Below, in pieces: positions 1-4,593 of a stretch of DNA of 5,109 nucleotides. The DNA is taken from assembly GCA_023262305.1 (NCBI GenBank), contig JALRCK010000203.1, positions 1-5,109 on the forward strand. Direction: 5' to 3'. A model generated the notes under the pieces. It did not search any database. It was not told the DNA's origin and saw only the letters and a list, made by a program, of their open reading frames with translations. The stretch comes from Deltaproteobacteria bacterium (lineage in GTDB: Bacteria > Bdellovibrionota_C > UBA2361 > OMII01). A program made the translations under genes and the position numbers. The first letter of the stretch is position 1, and each line of letters starts with the position of its first letter.

Positions 1-222
1 ATAGAGAACGGGACCAACATCGGTTAAAGCTGTGGTGAAAACAACAGGGCGACCGAGCTCGGCGCATCGCCCAACGGATCCCTCAATCGCATCAACTCCA
101 GGGATACGTCGAATGTAGTGGTGGTATCCACGACCTACTCGTCGTAGTTCACGCCACAACACAGCCCCCGCGCAGAGGAGAATAACGAGTATCCCAGGGG
201 TAATGTGTTCAAGTCCTGCCAT
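1..222 (-). CDS. Membrane-anchored protein, DUF6754-like, N-terminal part only
   Basis: Reading from an ATG at 222, the frame stays open for 74 codons to the left edge, so only the amino end is present. Residues 8-22 (TPGILVILLCAGAVL) form one hydrophobic segment followed by a basic stretch (RELRRVGRG), which predicts an inner-membrane anchor with the rest in the cytoplasm. The following stretch, IPGVDAIEGSVGRCAELGRP, resembles from memory the start of the DUF6754 domain, where an Ile-Pro-x-x-(D/E)-A-I motif leads into a conserved G-R-x-x-E-(M/L)-G-(R/K)-P. That family has no established biochemical role. The start lies 13 bp after the stop of the 95-residue gene, with a weak AGG as ribosome binding site, so the two are probably co-transcribed. 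The family call is recognition by eye, not a search; the gene itself is well supported by composition and context. Confidence 0.62.
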   Translation of the reverse strand, partial: MAGLEHITPGILVILLCAGAVLWRELRRVGRGYHHYIRRIPGVDAIEGSVGRCAELGRPVVFTTALTDVGPVLY

Positions 223-235
223 AACCTGTGACGAC

Positions 236-523
236 TTACCGGACCTCCCGATTGGGGCGTCGATCGACATTGTGTCGAGTTCGCTCTAACTCTAGTATGA
301 GCAGCTCGGCATCCTCCGATGATTGAAGAGCTCGCTTGAGCGCTGGGGCAAGGCGAGAACCGAGCATGGCGTGCATCAATGGCTCACTCATCGCATACAG
401 CTCTCGCATGCACCCGACAAGCGGCTTGCTCATCTCAAGCAAAAATATAAAGGGCTCTACGAGCCTACGCCGCACGATGGCGTCCACAAGAGGCTGTAGC
501 TCATTATTTCTCGCTGTTTCCAC
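236..523 (-). CDS. Conserved-looking small protein of unknown function (95 aa)
   Basis: This 95-residue frame starts with GTG at 523 and ends with TAA at 236. No ATG lies upstream in the frame, which stays open to a TGA at 605-607, and no clear Shine-Dalgarno precedes the GTG, so the start is uncertain; the next methionine is residue 30. The protein appears mostly alpha-helical and soluble. Its core, PFIFLLEMSKPL (residues 24-35), followed by helices ending in a Leu/Glu-rich segment (LLILELERTRH), resembles a family of short hypothetical proteins with a (F/L)LE-x-x-KPL motif. The carboxyl end is basic (RRPNREVR). It immediately precedes the DUF6754-like gene on the same strand, so the two may act together at the membrane. 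No function can be assigned. The overlapping plus-strand frame at 336-536 looks like a shadow. Confidence 0.6.
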   Translation of the reverse strand: METARNNELQPLVDAIVRRRLVEPFIFLLEMSKPLVGCMRELYAMSEPLMHAMLGSRLAPALKRALQSSEDAELLILELERTRHNVDRRPNREVR

Positions 524-625
524 GGAGTTACAGTAGTCGAAAAAGGTAGGGACGGAAAGGACGAATATCGGGGCGAGACGAAGCCGTGAGAGTGAGGCTA
601 AAGGTCACAGTGGTTCAAAGGGAGG
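524..625. other. Short intergenic stretch holding the upstream region of the 95-aa gene
   Basis: The terminator at 626-663 separates the 90-residue gene from the 95-residue gene, so the latter needs its own promoter in about 100 bp. I see no convincing pair of sigma-70 hexamers on the minus strand; a GATATT at 566-571 could be a -10 element but lacks a matching -35. No RNA gene or repeat is visible here. Confidence 0.35.
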
Positions 626-663
626 AAAAAGCCGGCGGATATGGAACACCATAACCGCCGGCT
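626..663 (-). terminator. Rho-independent terminator of the 90-aa membrane protein gene
   Basis: On the minus strand a nine-pair stem (AGCCGGCGG with CCGCCGGCT, 655-663 with 630-638) continues, after one T-T mismatch at 639/654, into five more pairs (640-644 with 649-653) and a four-base loop at 645-648. It is followed at once by five T residues (complement of A626-630). No T-run follows on the plus strand, so it works in one direction. It begins 10 bp past the stop codon of the 90-residue gene. Confidence 0.88.
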
Positions 664-672
664 GAACCGATC

Positions 673-945
673 TCAATTCACGCTCTCAAGTATCGAGCGC
701 ATGCAGAGGAGTACGGCACCTACAAAGGTGACTACTCCCACAAACACCCAAGCTTCCGCACATCCGTAGAACCCGAAGATGATTGACTGCGGCACAAAGA
801 CAAGGGGTCCTATGAAGAAAAGAGACTGCATCTCGTCATCCCTATTCCCCTTAAATCCGTACCACAAACTCCAACCACCTAACACAAGGGACCCTACCGA
901 CATAGAAGAGGCAAGGACGGCCGAGATTAAATCCCAGGCTTCCAT
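673..945 (-). CDS. Small membrane protein with three predicted helices (90 aa)
   Basis: The start is well fixed: an in-frame TAA at 958-960 lies just upstream, and AAGGA (951-955) sits five bases before the ATG at 945. The 90 residues hold three hydrophobic segments at about 9-30, 41-61 and 65-84. A short charged loop (FKGNRDDEMQ, 31-40) joins the first two and a brief GCAE turn joins the last two. The protein has no signal-peptide cleavage site, so it is an integral inner-membrane protein. I do not recognise a family. A strong terminator follows 10 bp after the stop, and the upstream neighbour (trmJ) diverges, so the gene is probably monocistronic with a long, structured leader (see the inverted repeats at 975-1014 and 1088-1166). 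Its size and organisation would fit a small stress or transport accessory protein, or less likely a holin-like toxin; nothing in the sequence decides this. Confidence 0.68.
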   Translation of the reverse strand: MEAWDLISAVLASSMSVGSLVLGGWSLWYGFKGNRDDEMQSLFFIGPLVFVPQSIIFGFYGCAEAWVFVGVVTFVGAVLLCMRSILESVN

Positions 946-948
946 AAA

Positions 949-957
949 CTTCCTTTC
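949..957 (-). promoter_or_regulatory. Ribosome binding site of the 90-aa membrane protein
   Basis: The minus strand reads GAAAGGAAG here, with AAGGA five bases before the ATG at 945. It is the main evidence that this short frame is translated, and with the in-frame TAA just upstream (958-960) it fixes the start. Confidence 0.75.
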
Positions 958-974
958 TTAAAACCTCTACCGCC

Positions 975-1014
975 ACGGCAGAAGCGTCCAGCTTTCACTC
1001 GACGCTTCTACCGT
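975..1014 (-). repeat. 14-bp inverted repeat, probable leader hairpin
   Basis: Arms at 975-988 and 1001-1014 pair over 14 positions with a 12-base loop (989-1000). The one imperfect position (979 with 1010) is an A-C mismatch in a plus-strand RNA but a G-U wobble in a minus-strand RNA, so the minus-strand transcript folds better. The hairpin base lies about 30 bases before the start codon of the 90-residue gene and does not cover its ribosome binding site. No T-run follows directly on either strand, so it is not a standard terminator. Confidence 0.65.
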
Positions 1015-1087
1015 AGCTCCACCCTCTACCCTGTGACACTTTAGCAATCTCCAGGCTATCACCAGGTAAAAACCGATGGAAGAGATC

Positions 1088-1166
1088 CCGGACCGCGAGG
1101 ACAAAGCCTCCCATGGGCTCGCATAACGGGAACGATATCTGGAGGGACCGCGTCCTCGCGGTCCGG
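1088..1166. repeat. Perfect 15-bp inverted repeat with a nested competing hairpin
   Basis: The left arm (1088-1102, CCGGACCGCGAGGAC) is the exact reverse complement of the right arm (1152-1166), with 49 bases between. A second GGACCGCG copy at 1145-1152 can also pair with 1157-1164, forming a tight eight-pair hairpin with a four-base loop (1153-1156). The right arm can pair with only one partner at a time, so the long-range and local stems exclude each other. The spacer also holds the palindrome CCCATGGG (1110-1117). The element may act in RNA as a leader switch or in DNA as a protein-binding or repeat element; the sequence alone does not decide. Confidence 0.7.
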
Positions 1167-1249
1167 TGATGTCCGAATAAACCAAATTAGATCGCGAACA
1201 CACTAGCGAATCCCCGCAAAACCCCCACCACAGACCCAAAGTCCCCGCC

Positions 1250-1278
1250 TTGCCGCCCCGTCGTCCATAGGCCACAAT
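1250..1278 (+). promoter_or_regulatory. Possible sigma-70-type promoter of trmJ
   Basis: TTGCCG (1250-1255) and CACAAT (1273-1278) each match four of six consensus positions and are 17 bp apart. Transcription would start near 1285, leaving a leader of only about 13 bases before the trmJ ATG. This agrees with the absence of a Shine-Dalgarno sequence there. It is a by-eye match in a region with no other good candidate. Confidence 0.3.
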
Positions 1279-1297
1279 ACTCGAAACATACGCCGAC

Positions 1298-2032
1298 ATG
1301 CTTCCATCCTCGAACCTCACCGATCACATTCACATAGTCCTCGTTGAGCCACAGGACAGCCTCAACGTTGGGTCGGTCGCTCGCGCGATGATGAACCTCG
1401 GGTTCTCTCACCTCCACCTCGTTCGCCCCCGCGAGTTCTCACTTGAAAAAGCGCTCGTTACCGGACGATGGGCAGAAGACCTGATCCGCTCCGCAACAAT
1501 CCACGGCTCCCTCACCGAGGCGCTCACGGGCATGCACGACGTGATCGGCTTCTCTTCGAACTCACGCCCTCACCGCGGCGAGCCGATCCCACTTCCTGAC
1601 TGGGTCAATCAGCGAACGTTAAGCCCCACAACAAATACCGCGCTGCTCTTTGGACGCGAGGATACGGGGCTCTCACCCGAAGCGATCGAGCAGTGCCGAC
1701 TTCTCGTGCGCATCCCCTCGCGCGCTGAGTATCCGGCCTTCAATCTCGCCCAGTCAGCACTCATCGTCATGTACGAAATCTCTCGACTTCAGTGGGATGG
1801 TATCACGTCTCAAAAGACCGAGCTTCCCACCTGGGAGCAGTACGCACACCTCGATCGGATCTGTGGCGAAGTGAGGAGCGCCTCAGGCTTTCATCGCTGC
1901 GAGGATGGAGATCCGACCGCCGCCGCTATAAAGAACATGCTCCGTCGGATTCAGATGAGCGAGCGAGAGATGCGAATTATGCTCGCGCTCTTTAATCGGA
2001 TGCGGGTATCGCTGGAGCGAGTGGGTTCCTAA
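1298..2032 (+). CDS. trmJ: TrmJ-type tRNA 2'-O-methyltransferase (position 32), SPOUT superfamily
   Basis: The 244-residue protein matches the TrmH-family group 1 (TrmJ) methyltransferases, which use S-adenosylmethionine to methylate the ribose 2'-OH of C32 or U32 in the tRNA anticodon loop, in the cytoplasm as a dimer. The SPOUT motifs are all present. Motif 1 is VLVEPQDSLNVGSVARAM (14-31), including the conserved Arg29. Motif 2 is LLFGREDTGLS (116-126). Motif 3 is RIPSRAEYPAFNLAQSA (138-154), which forms part of the knotted SAM site. Residues 180-244 carry the extra helical carboxyl region typical of TrmJ (FHRCEDG..., then NMLRRIQMSEREMRIMLALFNRM), which TrmL and TrmH lack in this form. Length is close to the E. 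coli enzyme. An in-frame TAG at 1268-1270 leaves ATG 1298 as the only start before motif 1; no Shine-Dalgarno precedes it. The exact tRNA set and nucleotide specificity are inferred from the family. Confidence 0.93.
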   Translation: MLPSSNLTDHIHIVLVEPQDSLNVGSVARAMMNLGFSHLHLVRPREFSLEKALVTGRWAEDLIRSATIHGSLTEALTGMHDVIGFSSNSRPHRGEPIPLPDWVNQRTLSPTTNTALLFGREDTGLSPEAIEQCRLLVRIPSRAEYPAFNLAQSALIVMYEISRLQWDGITSQKTELPTWEQYAHLDRICGEVRSASGFHRCEDGDPTAAAIKNMLRRIQMSEREMRIMLALFNRMRVSLERVGS

Positions 2033-2150
2033 CGACGAAGGTTAATCGAATTGTCTCCGCGAGCACTTCAAATAAGCCCTACCCTCTGGGCCCCCTCCCT
2101 GCTACACCTAATCCACGAGGGACACGCAACCCAACAAGGTAAGGACTCCT
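2033..2150. other. Intergenic spacer between trmJ and the Yip1-family gene
   Basis: This 118-bp spacer shows no convincing terminator after trmJ and no clear promoter, so read-through from trmJ into the next gene is possible. Only its last bases carry a recognisable signal, the AAGGA ribosome binding site at 2141-2145. Confidence 0.45.
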
Positions 2151-2771
2151 ATGATTACGACCCGCCAAGCCATGCTCTCTATGTGGACGAAGCCACGAGC
2201 AACGATCGCGCAGCTCTGCGAAGCGTCTTCACCTCGCGCTATGATGACGCTTGTCATGCTGGGTGGAGTTGTCAGCGTGCTCGATAAAGCGGTCACTAAA
2301 TCCGCAGGGGATAAGGTCTCCTTGTCCATAATCCTCGCGGCAGCGTTGGCAGTTGGCCCAATCAGCGGTCTAGTAGGTTTCTATATCGGTCCGTGGGTGC
2401 TCGCAAAAACCGGCAAGTGGATCGGGGGTAACGGGGATCGCTTGCGCCTCCGCGTTGCATGGGCATGGTCTAATGCAATTCCGCTTACGATCGGCCTCAT
2501 GTACATCCCAGAGATACTCTTCTTTGGGATCGATCTCTTCACAAGCAGCCCGCCGACATCTCCTACGGCGCAAAGTGTGATGCTGGGGCTCGGCATCTTT
2601 GAGTTCCTCCTCGGGTGTTGGGCCTTTGTAGTTACGCTCAAGGCGTTCGGAGAGGCGCAAGGATTCTCCGCCTGGAAAGCGCTCCTCAATATGGTGATAG
2701 CGTTTATGGTAGCTGTCCTTCCAATCTTGCTGGTCGTCGCGGGGATAGCAATTTTCACCATCCGAGGATAG
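2151..2771 (+). CDS. Yip1-family multi-pass membrane protein (206 aa)
   Basis: ATG 2151 follows AAGGA (2141-2145) by five bases. A soluble start of about 29 residues (MWTKPRATIAQLCE) is followed by five hydrophobic segments near 30-45, 57-84, 107-129, 143-164 and 179-203. The layout fits the bacterial Yip1 domain. It has an early W-x-x-P-x-x-T signature (W12, P15, T18), a glycine-rich second helix (GPISGLVGFYIG, 69-80), a lysine/glycine turn (KTGKWIGGNGDRLRLRVAWAWS, 86-107) leading to a Pro at the start of helix 3, and the late segment LKAFGEAQGFSAWKALLNM (163-181). In bacteria these proteins have no settled function; they are integral inner-membrane proteins. The gene follows trmJ on the same strand and ends 8 bp before the convergent gene. 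Family membership is by motif recognition only. Confidence 0.8.
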   Translation: MITTRQAMLSMWTKPRATIAQLCEASSPRAMMTLVMLGGVVSVLDKAVTKSAGDKVSLSIILAAALAVGPISGLVGFYIGPWVLAKTGKWIGGNGDRLRLRVAWAWSNAIPLTIGLMYIPEILFFGIDLFTSSPPTSPTAQSVMLGLGIFEFLLGCWAFVVTLKAFGEAQGFSAWKALLNMVIAFMVAVLPILLVVAGIAIFTIRG

Positions 2772-2779
2772 AGACCGGT

Positions 2780-3604
2780 TCAGCGATCCCCAGCTTTCTC
2801 AAGCTGCTCGCGCTGCCGCCTGAGCCGTACCAGCTCCTCTTTGAGAAGATCGATGTGCTCGTATCTCGTCGCCTCTATGAGGTCCCGTTTCTGCTGAAGC
2901 TCCTTTGAGCCACCTTCAAACGCACCATCCTCTTCAGCGGTTTTGAGCTCAGTAGAGAGGAGATTGAGGTAGGTGGAGAGCTCGGCCTCTCGCTTCTTAA
3001 AGTTCGGCGGTGGCTCCCTGCTCTTGAGTGCGACCTGACGCTCTTGAGCGAGCGCGAGGGATGCTGCCAGTCGAGAGTTCTCTTCTTTCGCCATACGAAG
3101 CTCATCGTCGGCATCTATAATTCGTCCCACGCTCTGTGCTGTATCTGCCTGCGCCTGAACTTTCTTGAGCCTTGCCTTCTGCTCATTCGATTTATCATCC
3201 CACTTGCGCAGCTCCGCTTTCTGCTCACCGAGACGTCGCTTCAACTCCGAGACATCGAGCAAAACTGCGGGCTCAAGACGCACATCTGGGATCTCACGAG
3301 TCGCTGAGCTAATCTCTCCGGTCTTTGAGTACACCGTAAAGAGGATCTTGTACGGCCCACCCTCGATAGGAAGGGTCGCTCGCCCTACCACGGTTACCGA
3401 GGGCGAGCCCTCCTGAATAACTATCGCCCCTGGAACCACAGCGACAACTTTCTGACCCTGAGAAACGGTCACTGTTGCCCGATCTGGAACGGCTGAAAAT
3501 TCAACAGCATGCACTAAGGTCACTGGAGATGGCGCAGCAAATGCTGTCGCTGCGACAACAAGATTGAGGAGAACGCTCGCGAAGGCCTGTTTACCGAAGC
3601 TCAT
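2780..3604 (-). CDS. Secreted beta-domain plus coiled-coil protein (274 aa), function unknown
   Basis: I chose ATG 3604, not the in-frame ATG 14 codons earlier (3646). It follows GGAGGAG by seven bases and opens a classic signal peptide: MSFGKQ, a hydrophobic core (FASVLLNLVVAATA), then AFA-AP, predicting cleavage after residue 23. The exported part has a beta-rich domain at about 28-112, with alternating hydrophobic strands such as RATVTVSQGQKVVAVV and YKILFTVYSKTGEI. A long charged coiled coil follows (about 116-195, 203-226 and 232-271), broken at EPPPN (197-201) and by a glycine-containing loop near 227-232. The protein should lie in the periplasm or outside the membrane. The start overlaps the end of the upstream gene by 14 bp, implying translational coupling, and the two share the same domain order. 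I recognise no family; a structural or scaffold role in the envelope is only an inference. The stop lies 8 bp from the convergent Yip1-family gene. Confidence 0.8.
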   Translation of the reverse strand: MSFGKQAFASVLLNLVVAATAFAAPSPVTLVHAVEFSAVPDRATVTVSQGQKVVAVVPGAIVIQEGSPSVTVVGRATLPIEGGPYKILFTVYSKTGEISSATREIPDVRLEPAVLLDVSELKRRLGEQKAELRKWDDKSNEQKARLKKVQAQADTAQSVGRIIDADDELRMAKEENSRLAASLALAQERQVALKSREPPPNFKKREAELSTYLNLLSTELKTAEEDGAFEGGSKELQQKRDLIEATRYEHIDLLKEELVRLRRQREQLEKAGDR

Positions 3605-4550
3605 TGTAGAACTCCTCCTCACTATCCCGCTCACTACTACGGTCACGATATCGCGGCCCCTCTGTGAGATTTCGAATCAATCCGCGCTCATCGTTAACCT
3701 GCTCTTGAAGAGCTTTCACGCGCAGTGCACGCTCATAGTCTTGCTCAAACCCTCCCGAAACCTCTGGCGCCGTCAGTTGAAGCGCCTGCTCAATCCACTT
3801 CGCTTCACGAGTGATGCTCTCGCGACTGAGCTCAACGAGCCGCCCCTCAGGCGAAACGCGCTTGGCGATCTCGATGTTGCGCAATATCCCTTCAAGCTCT
3901 GCCCTCTTTACGGCGTTCTGTTTCTTGACATCATCAAGGGCAGACGCTGTGGTAGATAGCCTTGAATCAGCGGCTTTTTGAAGCGAATCTTCCGCTACCG
4001 CATAGCGGTGGAGCTTCTCGATACGGGCCTCATCAACATCAAAGGTTTTCTTAATATCTTCTATCTTAGTCTCAACCGCTCGAAGCGATTGAAAGGTTGA
4101 TACCCAATCAACAAGGTCATCGCGCTCCGGTCTCTCCAGAGCTGCGACTTCAAAGCGCTTCAGCGTCCAGGAGCCGCTATCCGAGGTTATTGGGTCCGAA
4201 TAGTCCCCCTGATACTCGCTGCTATCGTCTTCTCGACCTGTTATGCGAAAACGCCGCTCAGATCCGGACACGATTAGGGGCAGGCGCGTGCCACTTGAGG
4301 GTTCAACAACGACCCCTCGCTGTGCAGGCACTCCATCAGCACCAACAGAGACAAAGAGATCTGGAGTTCCTACAGACGATTCAACCCACCACGGTAGAGC
4401 CTTGCCGCCACTCTTTGAAACAAGCGTTCCCGCGTAGATACCAGGCCGAAGTTGAGGAAAGCCACGATTGAATTCGCGCACGAGGAGCACACCACCCACT
4501 ATCAGGGAGAGGGTGCCAACACCTAAGATAACCATGAGGGCTCGACGCAT
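3591..4550 (-). CDS. Single-pass anchored beta-domain plus coiled-coil protein (319 aa), function unknown
   Basis: From ATG 4550, MRRALMVILGVGTLSLIVGGVLLVREF gives one uncleaved-looking hydrophobic segment (4-24) with basic residues before it, predicting an inner-membrane anchor with the rest in the periplasm. Residues 34-135 form a beta-rich region that begins LRPGIYAGTLV and ends SGSWTLKRFEV; the G-x-Y-x-G pattern recalls small beta-barrel or lipocalin-like domains, but that is only an impression. A coiled coil follows (about 150-230 and 238-296), then a highly charged tail (RYRDRSSERDSEEEFYNELR). The ribosome binding site is weak. The gene lies 43 bp after the acyltransferase and overlaps the next gene by 14 bp, so it is the middle member of a likely three-gene operon. 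No family is recognised. Partnership with the downstream secreted coiled-coil protein is plausible from coupling and shared layout. Confidence 0.8.
   Translation of the reverse strand: MRRALMVILGVGTLSLIVGGVLLVREFNRGFPQLRPGIYAGTLVSKSGGKALPWWVESSVGTPDLFVSVGADGVPAQRGVVVEPSSGTRLPLIVSGSERRFRITGREDDSSEYQGDYSDPITSDSGSWTLKRFEVAALERPERDDLVDWVSTFQSLRAVETKIEDIKKTFDVDEARIEKLHRYAVAEDSLQKAADSRLSTTASALDDVKKQNAVKRAELEGILRNIEIAKRVSPEGRLVELSRESITREAKWIEQALQLTAPEVSGGFEQDYERALRVKALQEQVNDERGLIRNLTEGPRYRDRSSERDSEEEFYNELR
3612..3620 (-). promoter_or_regulatory. Ribosome binding site inside the upstream coding end, fixes the 3604 start
   Basis: The minus strand reads GAGGAGGAG here, which is both the run of three glutamate codons near the end of the anchored protein and a near-perfect Shine-Dalgarno, seven bases before ATG 3604. 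It supports that start over the earlier in-frame ATG at 3646 and predicts translational coupling of the two genes. Confidence 0.75.
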
Positions 4551-4593
4551 GGCGTTACTCTACAAGAGGCTCTTCACTCGGACAAACAGATTA

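Larger units (their letters stand above)
946..1297. other. Divergent intergenic region with structured repeats, no supported gene
   Basis: This stretch of about 350 bp separates the start of the 90-residue gene (minus) from the start of trmJ (plus), so it must hold both promoters. It contains two strong inverted repeats, listed separately, and a possible trmJ promoter. On the minus strand TCTAAT (1184-1189) is a good -10 match but has no recognisable -35 at 16-18 bp; if used, it would give a leader of roughly 230 bases containing both repeats. A long minus-strand frame across the region (967-1320) runs over the trmJ start, has no protein-like features and is not accepted. Confidence 0.6.

Noticed and set aside
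995..1114. 39-codon minus-strand frame (ATG at 1114) that could be a leader peptide for the 90-aa gene
   Set aside because: No Shine-Dalgarno precedes the ATG and the frame passes through one arm of each inverted repeat, so its sequence is dictated by the repeats. It is possible but unsupported.
967..1320. 117-codon minus-strand open frame across the intergenic region
   Set aside because: It overlaps the start of trmJ on the opposite strand, runs through both inverted repeats, has a low-complexity Ser/Arg/Gly-rich composition with no domain and has no ribosome binding site of note.
2085..2125. Possible terminator after trmJ from CCCTC and GAGGG segments
   Set aside because: The matching arms are only about five bases, the loop is long and no T-run follows.
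2370..2761. Long minus-strand frames opposite the Yip1-family gene
   Set aside because: They are shadows: the plus-strand frame has a good ribosome binding site and regular membrane helices, while the minus-strand translations show no coherent features.
3605..3646. Extended start of the secreted coiled-coil protein at ATG 3646
   Set aside because: It would put 14 extra residues, including RR, before the signal peptide and deepen the overlap with the upstream gene, while the internal ATG at 3604 has a near-ideal ribosome binding site and a typical signal-peptide start.
3564..3959. 131-codon plus-strand frame opposite the anchored coiled-coil gene
   Set aside because: It is antisense to a well-supported gene and to the coupled overlap; its leucine-rich translation is a by-product of the reverse strand of Glu/Lys/Arg-rich coiled-coil codons.
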